Below, piece after piece: positions 13,066-26,400 of a DNA stretch of 64,000 nucleotides. The stretch lies in assembly GCA_933228895.1 (NCBI GenBank), contig OW121850.1, positions 30,265,773 through 30,329,772 of the forward strand. The letters run 5' to 3'. The stretch comes from Platycnemis pennipes. Its lineage: Eukaryota > Arthropoda > Insecta > Odonata > Platycnemididae. The notes under the pieces were generated by a model, which was not told the DNA's origin, ran no database searches, and worked only from the letters and a program-made list of their open reading frames with translations. Both the position numbers and the translations under genes were made by a program. Positions within the stretch are counted from its first letter, which is position 1. The number at the start of each line of letters is the position of its first letter.

Positions 13066-14985
13066 ACTTTTGACCTGAAGAAGTGAAAGGCAAGCTTCTT
13101 TTTTTTTAATTCCGCACCTCGCCGCGTCAAGCTAAATGGCCCGAATGCCAAGTTCAGGTAATATACGAGTATTTTAACAATGGACACAATTTCACTTAAT
13201 TGATTTCGATCACGACGTTTTCACATCGAGAGTTGTGATTTAATAGCCCTTGATTAATGCCTGTTTCCTCCATAAACAAGATGCACAAATCCCCCTTCAC
13301 ACGACTTCAATTCGTCGAATGCAATCACGAAGTTTTAACATAGCCAGTAGTGATTTAATAACCCTAGATCAATAACTTTTTTTCTTAATATTCAAGACGC
13401 AAAAAATTCCCCTTCATGCCTTGCTCTGTAATTTTCCTCGTCTTTCCTTTGGTATTTTGTGTATTTTGTCGTAAAGGTGCCTCCGAAGCTTACTAACATT
13501 TCCAGTTTTTCCACTCATACCAATACTACTGATAAATTTCACGCTGGAATCCGCATTCAAACCTCACACTAAAATACTTCCTTTTATCTTTTGTGTTTTT
13601 ACTTGAGGACACCGGTGGCTGTATTAGTCATTATTATTTTGGAGTTATCACTCACTCTTGAACATTTTAAAATATTTTTTCGTTCCTTATTAGTATTTCG
13701 GACAAGGTTTTCGTGGCTTTTCTGATTTATCGACTTCACAGTCAACCAAGGTCATGAGTCACTAATTACCTAATTGTCCTCGGTATCATGTGCCAATATG
13801 AGGCGTAGCTTCTCCGAGAAAGACGAACGTATGTTGCGCAATTGAGGAATTATTCACTCACCACAACGATTGGATGCATCCATCGGGGATTGCGAAATTA
13901 AAAAAATTACGAGGAAGACCTGCGAGGAGACTTCCAATTTTTATTTGTTTCTCGATAATATTTTTCAATAGCGCACTTATTGAGCTAAGATCTCAGGATA
14001 CTGGAATTGTAGTTTTACCTTGTGGTGGGCTAGTGCAGTAGGCAGTGGCTGAAGACACCGGTTTCAAATTTGTGAGAGACTTCTTAGGACACGTACCTAC
14101 AGCTAAAATCCTTGCTAAGTCGTTTTCTCGGAACCAGCTATTTCTGGGAAACCAAATGCGGCATCGCAAAAGGAACCTTCCTCACCCTGGTGTGAATTTC
14201 ACGAGTCATTGAGGCAACCTCTGACATCATCTCCAGCGTTCACTACCTTGGTAAGGTGTGGGTAAAAATAGTATCCTCCCTATTTGAAATAAGATTCCAT
14301 TTGATTTTTTCTGAAAGCTATTATCTATGAATCATATTGCTTGCAAACTCAAGTTATGGGACTGCAGCTCTATTTTGGATATTAGTTCAATTATGTTTTA
14401 AGGTGCTCCTTGCCAAGTTTATATTAATTTCTTGATTCTAGCCTTTATCCTAGGTCTAATGTTATAATAAATACACCACAGTGCCTGAAGTGAGCGTCAT
14501 ATTCGCGCACTTTGGGTTTAAATGCCGACACGTAATCAACGTGACTACTATTGCCGGTGATAAGAGCAAACAGCCTTGGTGTCACAGGTTTCATCGAAAA
14601 CTTCAAGTTTTGTTTTGTTTTAAAGGGTATACGCCACTATATTGCTTATTTGTCAATAATATATTCTATTTTCTAGCAACCGTAGCAACAGCTATGACTC
14701 TGATATCACCTTCCACCGTACCAAAGTATAAGAGACTAATCTATGTACTAATTACTATAATCTTCACGTTGAAGATTTAATTTATTATTGCTAAATCCCA
14801 GCATCTGCATTCCTTCAGCCGTGAGAATAGAGAATGACACCCCGGAGTTATTTTATTCCCCAAAATTAGGACCGCCTTCCCTTGTTTGCCACCTGATTGA
14901 ATCCGTGAAGAGGTGCACTCATCCAAATCTCGCGCAGCCAGCGGCTACTAACAGTCGCTAAGCGACAGGTGACAGACCTACGGAC
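13066..14985. other. AT-rich non-coding DNA
   Basis: No supported feature. Two similar phrases (GATTTAATA-CCCT plus TCACGA-GTTTT-ACAT) near 13205-13250 and 13326-13370 hint at a short diverged duplication of about 120 bases. Confidence 0.45.
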
Positions 14986-15345
14986 GGAAGGCCCCAACAG
15001 GTGCAACGGACCCGAGATTTGTTTCCGAGGCACGCCGCAGAATGGGGAAGGAATCCCAGTGGGCGGGAAATTCGATTCAGAAAGGCGAAACCGAGCGATC
15101 TCTCGCAACGAGCAGGAGCTGGTGGGTCTTTAAGCGTGGGACAAAAGCCACGCGTGCGGGGGACTGGTGTGGGGATGGGGAGGGGGAGAGGGAAATGCGA
15201 AGGTGTAAAGGGAGGGGGGGCGGCGGAAAGATACCGGGAGGGGGTGAAGAGGGGAGTGGAGTGGAAGGAGGGTGGGGGGGGGGGGGGGGTGATGTCGTAT
15301 CGAAGGAGTGGGGTAGGGTCACTTGCCCATGGAATTTATGTGAGG
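14986..15345 (+). other. GC-rich island with G-rich, quadruplex-capable strand
   Basis: From about 15160 to 15290 the plus strand is dense in G-runs (GGGG, GGGGG) and ends in 16 consecutive G (about 15274-15289). This can form G-quadruplexes in vitro by the usual G3+N1-7 rule. The proline-rich ORF on the other strand is only the translation of C-runs. Confidence 0.5.
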
Positions 15346-18300
15346 GCGTGTGGTATGGATGTTGATCCAAGATCGATCTTTCCCGAAATCGATATGTTGT
15401 ATTCGATCCTTGGACGCTTCCAGTGAAAATTTCTCTCTCCACCCTTTGGCCAACCAATGGGTTGGTGCAAACTTTGGCTAGGTTCAGTCCAAGGGCAAAC
15501 CGCTTCAGACACTCTTGATACTTTGAGGCAGCCGCAGTAGTCAGGCCGGGCAACCCATAGCTCGCTGGGATGAATACGCGGGTGTAGCTAAGGGCTTGGA
15601 TATTGTGTTTGTTTTAGGATTAAGGGATTTGATTTGGTGCGGTATAACCTAAGCCTTGGGAGCACCTAAAAGTGAGGTATACTCTACTACTCAAATCCCG
15701 TATTGGTCATGTGTATCGTGGTTGTCTAAGGAAACGAGAATCTCACCATTAGGAGTGCATTAATCCTAACTCTTTTTTAACCCTTCTTGCGGGATTGATA
15801 TCACTGATCAAACTAACTTTCTAGTTTAAAGACTATTTTAATGCCAGCATCTAACTATAGACTGGACTATCCTTTTGTTATGGAAATTTTAACCGACACA
15901 AGGTTTGTGGACAATTTCATTTTACCACAACACTGTAGGTATATTTTATCTGAGGTTGAAAATCATTGTGAAACTGCTATTATCACCGTACATCCCGCAA
16001 TGATCTTAACAACGTTCTTAACTATTGCTCATATAATCATTTTCAAATTGCTTACGATATTTCGTAGTTAGACTTCGGGTGGGTGGTTACCGATTTGAAA
16101 ATGTGAATGTTAAGGGTTTTAAATTATCCGCAGAAACGTATTCAGGACGGCGTTTTATAATAAGCTAAGTTGTCAAAAAGTTGGAAACATGTCTAGTCTT
16201 TTACATTATGAGAAATGAAGAAACGCTAATGAGTCTCTTCCGCTAATTAAAGATCAAAGAACTTCAAAATATTATTGTTAATGTTTAATTTGTAGCTATT
16301 AATTATGTTGTTCTTCACCATGATTAAGTATTACCATTCCCCACCATTAAAGGATAGCATTTCCTCAAACATTGAACATATACGTCATACCGTAGCTATA
16401 ACCATGGTCTTGTCATCATATCGAAACTGTCGATTTCTATCTATGCATCGAAAATTAAAACTAGAAATCCATTTCCGAATTGATTCCAGAAGCATAATTT
16501 TCCCATTATTAGCGTGTGTGTACATAAGGGGAGGAAAGAACAAGTGAAGGAACGTCCTTGTGCGATTCGAGAATTCCTTAATTCTCGAGGCTCTTCCACC
16601 TTGAGACGAGATTGGTCGCCGTCCGTCAAACGTCGCTGCACACCGCCTTGTGAGGTCCGTGGCGCGAATGGCACTGAGACTAATTAGCGCCCCTTCCCCT
16701 GGAAGACTATCATTACCACGCAGGGCGTTAAGTGTCCGCACATTCTGTCGCCCTATAAAGCGCGCCGACCGTGCCTCTGTCGTTCGTCCTTTTGCGGAGA
16801 CCAATATTTGAAAAAATCACGAACGTGAAAGGCACGCAACCTCGTCATTAAGTAATGGAGACACTTAAAATGAAAGATTCGATTGGTGTAGGACCGTTTC
16901 AAAATGCAACACCTCGGCAGTTTTAGGAGTGGATCCTCGTCTTCACGTTTGCCAACTAGAAATATCCACACTCCCTTGCTCATTAGCATGCTTTCATTGC
17001 ATGCTGTAGCTTAGGCAAAGAGGCATATTCTATTTTCTTATCCCCGTCAATTGTGAAATGTTGAGGATAGATAGGTATATCTTTATTTTGTCCGAGAAGT
17101 GTTTGAACCCGGGCTTTAAAATATTTTCTAAATATTAGCTTGCTTATATATATATGGAAAATAATTGACAGAGTTCAAAGCTAGTGCACTTTTCTTTGGG
17201 AAAAATAGACCATACTATTCAACAGATTTGGAAGCTTGACGCGTTTGTATAAGTACACTTTTTTTTCAACGCTCTGTTTACGAGGTGTCACGTAAATATT
17301 ATTTAAAAGAATAAAAACCTGTAATTTCCAAAATGATTATTGACGACTGATAGTGAGTCAAGTTTGATTCAGTTCAATCATTGGTGAACTCCGTTTCCTC
17401 ATCCAATATGTATTGAACGTGTTCTCATTGCTTTCATAGAAGACAAGTGATCATTCCCATTATTTCATCTATTTAGTGAATTTAGAAGAGATTTTACCCC
17501 ATGAGCACCCGAGAGGAGAGTCGAACCAAAAGCATTTGTGTGGCAGGGAAAGGTCTCCGCATCAACACTGTGGTTTTTTGGGTCATCGTTGTTGACCGCA
17601 GTCGCACAACTCTTGAAACTGGACACCACAAGGCTTTAATGGAGAAAGTGTGTAGTGGAAATTAAACAATGATTTATAGATAAAATCCTTTAGATCCCGT
17701 GACTTATAGATAAAAATTGATTGATTTTATTCGTGGGTTGAGATACAGATTTTTCTTTTCCTCCGCGTTGATAAACGTTAGTTCTTCCTTGTGAGCTAAG
17801 CAAAGGAGAAGGAGATAAGAATCTGGAAAAGGAACATAAAATGTGAAGGAGGGCCTCAACCGAGAATCTGAAAGAATCCTGGGGATTGTGTCGGTGATAG
17901 AGGAAGGAATGTAATAGCTGAACACAGGAACATCGGTCGCCGTGATGCCTAGTTAAAATTAAGACCAAGCCCAGAGATGAATGGGCACCTCTCCATTCGA
18001 AAACGCTGGTCAAAGTCCTCTTCTGATTTATACTGGGTGCTGAGAGAGGACTATGTGTGGTGGGTTGCGTCACACTTTTCTCTATTACATACTGTTCTTT
18101 CTTGTGCCATTGAAGACACCAAAGATGGTTGGTATCGCAAGGGCGTCATTCTTTATGGTTGAAACTTGTACGGCAAGGGAACCTGTTAAGTCATTATCTC
18201 ATTCGAGAGACGCGGATTTTTTCTTCAGACTTTATTGGTAGCGCGCTAGCCCACTTAAGGTGACAAATGATTTAAGTAATCGAACCGCGGACAAAAAATA

Positions 18301-18835
18301 TGGGTTTCCAAAAAGTGGAAATTTATTGGCTCGAAGTGTTGTTTTCGTGTCTATTTCACCTGGGCAACTATCAATCCAAAATGTGTAATAACCGCCTCTC
18401 CTTGACCTGCCCCGAGAAGGTCACACTCTCCCACATCCGTCATAATTGATAGAAGTACATATGTGACACAGCAGCAATGAAGAGGGTTGAACCTACCAAT
18501 GTAACTCCCTTGAAATCTGTTACCTCTTACTACAACCCTTCATCGAGGTTGAAAACCTTCCTCAAACCAGCTTGATAGAATATCAATTATGCTAATACAC
18601 AATGTTTCTCTCCACTTTTCTCTCTGCAACCGAAATTCCAAACCTTCCCAAACACCCTTCAATCATTCATAGAGAAATTGACTTGCCGATCACCTTCTAA
18701 CTACTATCCAACAAACATCCTACATAAAAATAAAAGGTCAACTTCGGTTCACGGTCTGGAGGAACCGAAATATTTAATCACCGGGAAGCCTTACAAATGA
18801 TTCTCCGTCTCTTTTAAATGCCCGAATGGTTTCCG
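15346..18835. other. mostly AT-rich non-coding DNA
   Basis: No supported gene. A GC-richer patch at about 16555-16800 contains CTAATTAG (a homeodomain-type site) and may be regulatory, but nothing can be assigned. The ORFs have no recognisable product. Confidence 0.45.
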
Positions 18836-19175
18836 TTGTAGAGAGCAGCCAAGAGTCCGTGTGGACGAGGGCTCGGCTGGCCGGCGCGCGTTTTGTGTGT
18901 AGGATGAGCTGCGGGAAAGTTGGGACGCGTGTTGGCCAGCTCGCGACTAAAGTCACGGGAGGCTGGCTGCGATCGAGGAATGGACTGGCGCGCGAGAGAT
19001 GAAATAAATCGGAAAAGAAGAGTGAGGCAGAAAGGAGAGATAGTGAGTACGAGTGAAAGAGAGAAAGAAAGTCAGACCATATCACGCTTATTGTGCGTTC
19101 GTGAGTCCGTAAACTCGCCTCCGTTTCCAGTCTTGGGTGAATTTTTTCCACTTTTTCCTTTCAGAGGGCTAGCCA

Positions 19176-19230
<55 letters not shown>

Positions 19231-19300
19231 GAGTCCCCGAAGCTATCGCGAACACGTGTGCGTGAGTGCTAGTTGGTGGCAGGGCGGGTGATTCACAGCA
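18836..19300. promoter_or_regulatory. CpG-rich island with (TC)n, promoter-like
   Basis: A GC-rich block with GAGA-type sequence followed by a long TC repeat and more GC-rich DNA. CpG-rich DNA plus GAGA repeats is typical of arthropod promoters, but no start site or linked exon can be identified. ORFs crossing it are artefacts of the repeat. Confidence 0.35.
19178..19227. repeat. (TC)n microsatellite, about 24 repeats
   Basis: An uninterrupted TC dinucleotide run of about 49 bases. Confidence 0.95.
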
Positions 19301-20535
19301 CATTTTACCCTCCATTTTCCACGTTCACACGCATCGATGGGAACTCCTCGTTTATACCAACCAATCCCCTTGAGGGCGGAGAATAAATGGCTTATATAAG
19401 GTTTCGAAAAACTGGCTGGACGAGTTCATGCATCTGTATTTTTTTCCGCGGCGTTTCAACGTATTATTTCCACCGTTGATATATTATGTGACTGAAATAA
19501 GGGATTTAAGTGTCCAATTACGTATTTGATTCTTCTTCGCATGAGTTTATGCCAAGGCTCGATTTTAATCTGGTCCAAACATCCATTGCTGAGAGATTGG
19601 CGAAGAGCAGCATGGAATAAATTGCATATTGTGACAGTTTCTCCATTATTTCGCTAAGGAGATAAAATCGACCAATTGGTAGGCAATGCGATTGATGCGA
19701 GATTAATGTGATAGTTCGCACTAAACTTGTGACTTTTCCGTGGAAATTCAGGCGAAATAAAAAGAAATAAGTATTATTTTGCCCAAGGTATAATTTGCCA
19801 AGGAATTGCCAAGGAATCTCCAGTTGTTCGTAAAGAAGCTTAGTTATTTTGACCCTTAAAGTTGTCAAGGTTCTTTATTTTAACCCTGATGATGCTGCCT
19901 GTAATGAGCGCGAAACTCGGATGACAAAACCACACGTAGCGGGCCCCGAAAAGGACAACTGGAAATTCTTCACGCTGCAAAAATCTGTCAAAAATCTATC
20001 TCAACGATTTCCGTGAAAAACTGCATTTTTATGAGACTAGCTAAGGCCAAATTCTCTCCTTATTACAAACATACACAATTATTCGGCTAATTTCTTCAGA
20101 GATTCAAAAAATATTCTACTGTAAATTTTTCACAAGAAAAATTATTTTTAAGTTAGGGCAGACTATATAAGTGTTACCAATAATTATGTTAATTAAGTAA
20201 ATGTTGCCCATAATAAATAACTGAGATCCCATTATGTGGATGATAAATCTTCAAGCAATTTTCCTGGACCATGTGGGTTATCAGAATTGGTTAATAACAT
20301 TTAAATATCAAATAAAATGCATAAATTTTAGACTGTTAAACGTTTAATGGCGACTTTTGAAGGAAGGGGTGATATTATTTACCTTTCAGCTAAATTCATA
20401 CTGAAAATACTCCTAAAATCTCTCTTTAAATCAATAAGACCTCAAGTCCAAGGGATCACGATGTCCAAAGATATTTTTTAATTATCCAAGAAGTGTCACT
20501 GCTGTGCGTGCATGAGCACCTCGCTAATAAATTCG
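19301..20535. other. AT-rich non-coding DNA containing the 19.89-kb hammerhead-like motif
   Basis: Apart from that motif, nothing supported. Confidence 0.5.
19886..19916 (+). ncRNA. hammerhead-like core motif (Penelope-type)
   Basis: The plus strand reads CTGATGA, U, a short GC-capped hairpin, then GAAAC. The stem is weak: only two clean pairs next to GAAA. No inverted partner copy was found nearby, so this is probably a truncated Penelope-like terminal fragment. Confidence 0.3.
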
Positions 20536-21545
20536 TACGCTGCAGGCGCGTCTACAGCGTTGCATTCGAGAACTGACGTAATTTATCTCCCCGTCATCCA
20601 TCCTGAATATTGATGAAGGCGCACAGAGCCGTCATAATAAGCTGCCGCGGACAACGGCGCGGGTTTGCTTCCATCCCGGACGGGATAAGCATGTCCACTT
20701 TCGCTCTTGTTCCTTCTTCATTCCCCCGACCTCAACTTCCCCGTCTGCTCGATCCCAGAAGACCCCCTCGTACAGTTTAGACCTCTAACCCCATCCAAGA
20801 GCTTATATGCGGGCGAGCCAACGAAAGATACATTCTCACCGAGTATCTGTAGGTACGTCCACTCAAGAATCCACTCTCCCCCTATCCCAGAGATGGCGTT
20901 GATCACGCGCCGTCGATCGGACCAAACTTTCACCCGCCTAGATTATAGATGGGACGGCGGGAAGGGATCATAAAAGGGGGTAGTAATAAACAAGCTGTAT
21001 CCATGGTGACCGCCCAATCATCTTCCCCTCGCGTAAATCCTCCTCGGCTATTCATAATCGCGGGAGACAGGGGAGAGACCGCTTGTTCCTTCTTAATGGT
21101 TTGCGGCGTTTACTCACATGCGGTGTCCGGGACGGCTTGCCGCACGCCACGGAAATGAAAAAAATTGTTTCGTTTGAAGCGTTGGATGAGGAAACGTTAG
21201 CGGGCAATAGTCAATCATCTCACATCGGACGTTGCACAACTTCGAGGCTGCGTCGTCCGAAGGATGGGTCTCTTGTGAGGAGTGAAGACGGTCCGAAATG
21301 GGGGAAGGGAAGCCGTGAGTTTCCCTCGTACGTCTGGGACACATTCGTTGGGACGAAAGGAAGACAACCCCACAAGACATTCGTGGAAAGTCTTCGAGTT
21401 TCGTTTGCGTAATCTTGTTGTCCCTTCTCTCGTAACCCATTCCTCTTCTCCTACTTCCCGAAACGGACGGAAAGCATTAAAAAGCTCCGGCAACTCAGCG
21501 CTCGTGGGCTTTTATCTTCAAAGCCGTGCCCGTTTCCGTTGACAC
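20536..21545. other. GC/CpG-richer island
   Basis: About 1 kb of moderately GC-rich DNA with overlapping ORFs on both strands (up to 109 codons) and no recognisable protein or clear splice-bounded exon. Regulatory or 5' exon sequence is possible. Confidence 0.35.
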
Positions 21546-22584
21546 AATGGAGTAAAACGTGTTGAGTAATGGTTGTTTACTTCTAAAACATTGTTTCTCA
21601 TCGGGCGTCCATTCTTGACTCAAATGACCTAAAAAAGCCTATTAGATGCTGGCACGGAGACGGTCTAAAATATTCTACGGTGTCGCAAAAAAACAGTCTC
21701 TATGCATAGTATTCTGAAGTTTGAAATACTATTTTCATATCATGTGCTGAATACGGAGAATTCTTCAAGTACTTCCAAAATCGGTTGCGTTTACATCCCA
21801 TGGCTTTGTTTAATGCTTGTAAGACTTTTAAATCGATTCTCCAATGTTGTATCTCTATCTATAGATTTTGAAATTTGGTATTAATGTGTGAGTTAGAGAT
21901 ACTTTCCCCTCGTTATTTTTCTCAGATCCTTATATTCCGAATGACGTTGCTGATTGGTGCTAAATTTCACTTTAATTTATCATCGCAAACTACGAAATTC
22001 CCCAATATATTCGCTAGAATTTGACGTAAGTCATCATCATTCACCCAACAGTGACAGCGGTACCTTCGATCTTCCCACCAGGATTTGTGCTATTTAACTT
22101 TTACTCATTTCTCTTTTTCCCGGGGAAAGTGGAAGAACTCCCGGCCCCCCACACAATTTGGCCTGGATTTGTTGTAAAACCGTAGCGAAATAAATGCACG
22201 CCCGAGATGATCACCCTCCTTCTACATTTTCCCTATCGTCCTTCCAGCCTTCCGTATGGTAGACGAGAAGGCGTTGACCCTTACTGCACGTGAATATTAT
22301 TAAAACTCCCGCACACATTCCCCTTACGGCCGGCTTTGAGACACCCGAGGGCCGTACGATTTGGCAACGCTACAAGAAAAGATCTCGCAGGCGTCCCACG
22401 CACGAAAATAAAATGGAAAATATAATTTTTTTATTCGCCCTACACGTTCTCAGGAGACTCTCCCTTCCCGGAGGGTACATGCATCACGGGTTGAAGTGCT
22501 TTCAGGATTAGCTCAAAGGCGACGCCGGTAATTTATTTTATGTATTCTTAGCTGGTAAGCTGATTTCCAGGCCTCTTGTTTAAA
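21546..22584. other. non-coding DNA
   Basis: AT-rich, with a GC-richer stretch at about 22130-22510. No supported gene. Confidence 0.45.
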
Positions 22585-22652
22585 TAAATAAATGTTTTTT
22601 TTCAGGAGTTTAGGCCCTTGTGAAAATGATGAGATTTAACTATTTGGCCGGC

Positions 22653-22683
22653 GTTTCGGACATGATATTTTTTCCTTCATCAG
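22653..22683 (-). ncRNA. hammerhead-like core, left arm
   Basis: On the minus strand CTGATGA, an unpaired A, a short GG...CC stem, then GAAACG. Stem II is shorter than in the right arm. Confidence 0.4.
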
Positions 22684-22771
22684 GGCTTTAAGCTCTTTTG
22701 GGATCAATTATTTAGCTCACCTAATTCACCTAATTTAGTTCAAACAATTAACCTCAAAAGAGCTTAAAACT

Positions 22772-22802
22772 CTGACGAAGGAAAAAATAGAATTTCCGAA
22801 AC
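22772..22802 (+). ncRNA. hammerhead-like core, right arm
   Basis: CTGACGA, an unpaired A, stem II with GGAA/TTCC-type pairing around an A-rich loop, then GAAAC. Best-formed core after the one at 7.3 kb. Confidence 0.4.
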
Positions 22803-22889
22803 TTCGGCCGAATAGTTCAATCTCATCATTTTCACAAGGGCCTAAACCCCCGAAAAAACCATTTATATATATTCTTAACGCAATCAAGG

Positions 22890-23450
22890 GCGAAAAGTCC
22901 CGCTTGCGTTGCACATGGAGCGGAGATCTTTGTCCTACGGTGAATCTCCGGGAGATTCCTAAAATTCCTTTTTCCGGAGGAGGGCTTGTGAGTCTCTCCT
23001 TCGCTCTTTTCGTGCTAACCGCTCTACCCGTCCCGGACTGGTTAACCCGAACACCGGCGTGGGCACATAAAATTTGAATAAAACGAAAAAGGGCCGTCTG
23101 TATGGACCCACCCCCTTCTTCCAAATCCCTTTCCTCCACTCCCCTCTAAGATCGTATCACGTCGGTTTACTTCTCTCCCCCCCCCCCCCCCCCTCGGAAG
23201 ATCCTCCCCGATTAGGAAGCGAAGGGAAACAGATTGTGTGCTTTGCATCCGAAACAACGCGCGGACATCCTCGGTTCTCCGGATTCCTCCCTGTCCGGGG
23301 CAAGGCTTACGTATTCATTCGTTTCCGAGAGAGGATGGGGCGATAAATTGAGGGGGTTTGTGAGAGTGGTGACGGACGTGCTGGAAAGGGGATTTTGGGG
23401 GGATGGAAATGGAGGAATGGAGTGCGTAAGTGGAATTATTTCGGTGTTCT
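22890..23450. other. GC-rich island with C17 run
   Basis: CpG-rich DNA with 17 consecutive C at about 23177-23193 and G-rich sequence at 23340-23420. ORFs read through the C-run and are not credible proteins. Possible regulatory island. Confidence 0.4.
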
Positions 23451-26400
23451 CCGAAACTTTCGGTGTTGATAAACACGGGGAGTGTCAGCGGACGTGTTGA
23501 TGGTGGAAACCGTGACTAAGAGCACTGCTCCCATAGAATTTCTCCCTGACTCGGTACTTCCACTAATTGGCTCATTATTTCATTTTCTGCTATACCTCAT
23601 GCTTAAATACTAAACTGAGCACCAGTCAATACCAGTAGCTGAGTAAATTATGGCTCGCACTTAACGTTCACATCTGTAGTAGGTGCTATGGTTACCTACT
23701 AAAAACTATTACCCACACCAATATTCATGGATCAGGTTTTTGCAAAAATAAATAATTAGCCCTTACGCGTCATTTCATCATTTCCATTAGTAGGTTTTTT
23801 ATTACCAACAAATGAATTGTTCTCTTCCTATTGCAATATTTTCCTTAAGCTATGCCAACGAATAATTCCTCGATGAAATACTTTGTTGATGATCATTGCG
23901 AAATGCTAGTTTCATATTCTCTCTTGTTTGATATTATATCCTTAGGTTGCATGTACCGTCTTTCATTTATTTACCTAATTGTCAACAGGTGTTAGCGCTG
24001 ATTTTCTCTAATACAGTGACGAGCAAGGAAGAATAGATGGCTTTTATGTAAGCAATCATTCAATTTATAATTGCCATTGTGCATTAACATAAGTGAACAT
24101 TATATGAAAATAGGTACTAAATTTTTTTAGACTCCAAGAATAGTCACTGAAAGTAGCACAGTAGGAGCAAGTATTAACTGATATATGAGAAAGAACTGCA
24201 TACGCTGATTTTATGCTTTGTAAGAACGAGTGAAATATTTGTTCTGGTAGGCTGCTTCGACAAGAGTTTCTTGAGGCTCATTGGCCTATTTTGGAGCTCA
24301 CAAGTTACTCAAATATTATATGAATAGTTGAGATGCCAAATAGCTGTTACGTCCATTGGATTGTTGTTGCCTAGCCTAGAATGTCTAGTTGTCAACACCG
24401 TTAAAGTTTAATGTCCTGCTCCACTCTCTGATTCATGAAAAATGAAGAAACGTACCAATCATTAATATAAAAATGGAGTACCTAGTCCATTATCCATTAG
24501 ACTGACGATATCAAAGGCATGTAGTATAATTAATTTCCTGATAATTTTGTCCTATAAATGGTAATGTAATATAAATAAGTTTCAACCTAAGTGAAAACCC
24601 CATAGCTAATGATTGTTCTAAAAAAATGGCCTTTATTAAGCGTGATTGCATGAAATAAGTACTTATTTCAGTTCTCAAGAAAAGTCAGCAGAAGCTCCGT
24701 CTCGTACTAACAATTCCGAAATTTCAGCTTCGAGATCTCGTTTCTGCATCCTTAAGCGTTAAAAGGTGATATCGAAATGATTTTTATGCATTTTAATTTT
24801 TTGCCTAAATATATCTGAAATTTTACTGCGTTTTCAACCAACGGTGAAAGTGGTGCCAAAGTAACGGAGAATAGTTTTCTAGCTGCTAATGAATACCTCA
24901 TTTCAATGACCTAATCTCGGGAATAAGGGAGAAAGGATGCCAATGGCTTCCATTGACACGATGTAAATGGCATAACAGGGAAAGTAACTGTAAATAATGT
25001 TGATGTTTATCCTCAGGTCAGAAAATATGTTCTCATTCTCCAACTTCCTCTTGATTGAAAATGCCTTTTTGCGATATTATAGACATTTGGTTTCTTCTAT
25101 GATAACCATATTGTGCCATTATATTCATCCACGTAATACCTTGCAAGCCACCGTAAAGGTTTATTGTGACGGCACGGCCGTTATTGCTTAATCCGCACTA
25201 TAAATAAGAAAAGAGAAAGGGACGCAAATATGACTTGAGGTAGATGAAGAAGTTGTCGGACGCATGGTTGAGAATGAAGGCAATTTAAAAAAATGCTATT
25301 TTCTCTAAATGAGAGATGTAAACATCAGCAGCAGCACTATTATAGTCAGATGGCAGACGGTGGAAGAAGACTCACTACTCTGTTGAAGAATGCGCCGAGC
25401 CATGGTGACATTGAAGTTCTCATGGGAAATGCTGTACTTTCGGGAGACAGCCCCTGAAATGATTATTCTAGTAATTTCAAAGGGACACTTTTGAATACAT
25501 AAAGAGAGACATGATTTGACAGCTGACGTAGAGTTTTCCTCTCGTCAATAACGGTCTTTTTGCTTTGTCTTCAAGCGTCTTCTCATCATATCTTCAACGT
25601 GTGACGATTTTAATACTTTTAGCCTCACCTTGATGCTTAAATATTAAACATGTAATAATGTCACGCCTACGGCAAAGTTCCTAAATATTGCAAAGACAAT
25701 TTTAATTCTCTTATGAGATGGATGATAGATGACTATGAATTGATGGCGCATCACAGTTTTCAACGCTTTATCATTGCCTCTTGGAAGTATATTTTTCTTG
25801 ACTCATGCATACACGTTTGGAGCTTCAAGGATATAGCCACAACCATAATTTTTTCAGCTCCCAACACTACTGTCCTATTGCCATAGAGAGAAATTATAGT
25901 AGGGTGCTTGAAAAATATTACTTGCATAATTTGGTGGAGGACTTCGTGTGCTAGAGTTTTGAAATCTTATATTTAGATACAAATTGAAATTTTCAGGTAT
26001 AAACGTTCTCTGTGACATAACTTTCGACCGAGAGCCATACAAGTTGTTAGGAGCCGATAATGAAGGAGCTAGAAAATATTATATATAACAGAATATTTGA
26101 AAGTTTTTTGAGTTTGTGTACCATTTGCAATAAATAATCTTTTTCGGAACGGTTCGGAGGGATGGATACTTGTGGCGATAGCAAAGATTTAGGTAAGATA
26201 AACGTTTCGATTTAAGAGTTCACTTTCTCTGCTCTCTCTCATTGTTTGCAGCTTCTCAGACATGTCGATTCACGGCTTGGAAAGTTCCGTTTCAAGGCGG
26301 TCCAGGAATGAAAACATGAATATATTTTCCCACTCGGCAAGTTAAAGGTGTACAAACCTCCCTCAGTATGCGGATTTTCTTCACACATGGCCACCGCCTC

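Larger units (their letters stand above)
22585..22872. mobile_element. inverted repeat with a hammerhead-like core in each arm (Penelope-like relic)
   Basis: The left arm (22585-22710) and right arm (22745-22872) are inverted copies, about 125 bases each, sharing segments such as GGAGTTTAGGCCC, AATGATGAGATT and AGCTCTTTTG in complement. The spacer is about 35 bases. Each arm holds a hammerhead-like core reading outward: minus strand 22683-22653 (CTGATGA ... GAAAC) and plus strand 22772-22802 (CTGACGA ... GAAAC). Each has a GG...CC stem II after one unpaired A. Penelope-like elements are known for hammerhead motifs in their terminal repeats and for inverted terminal copies. No reverse transcriptase remains here. 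Confidence 0.6.

Noticed and set aside
15077..15553. 158-codon proline-rich ORF
   Set aside because: It results from reading the C-rich complement of the G-run block.
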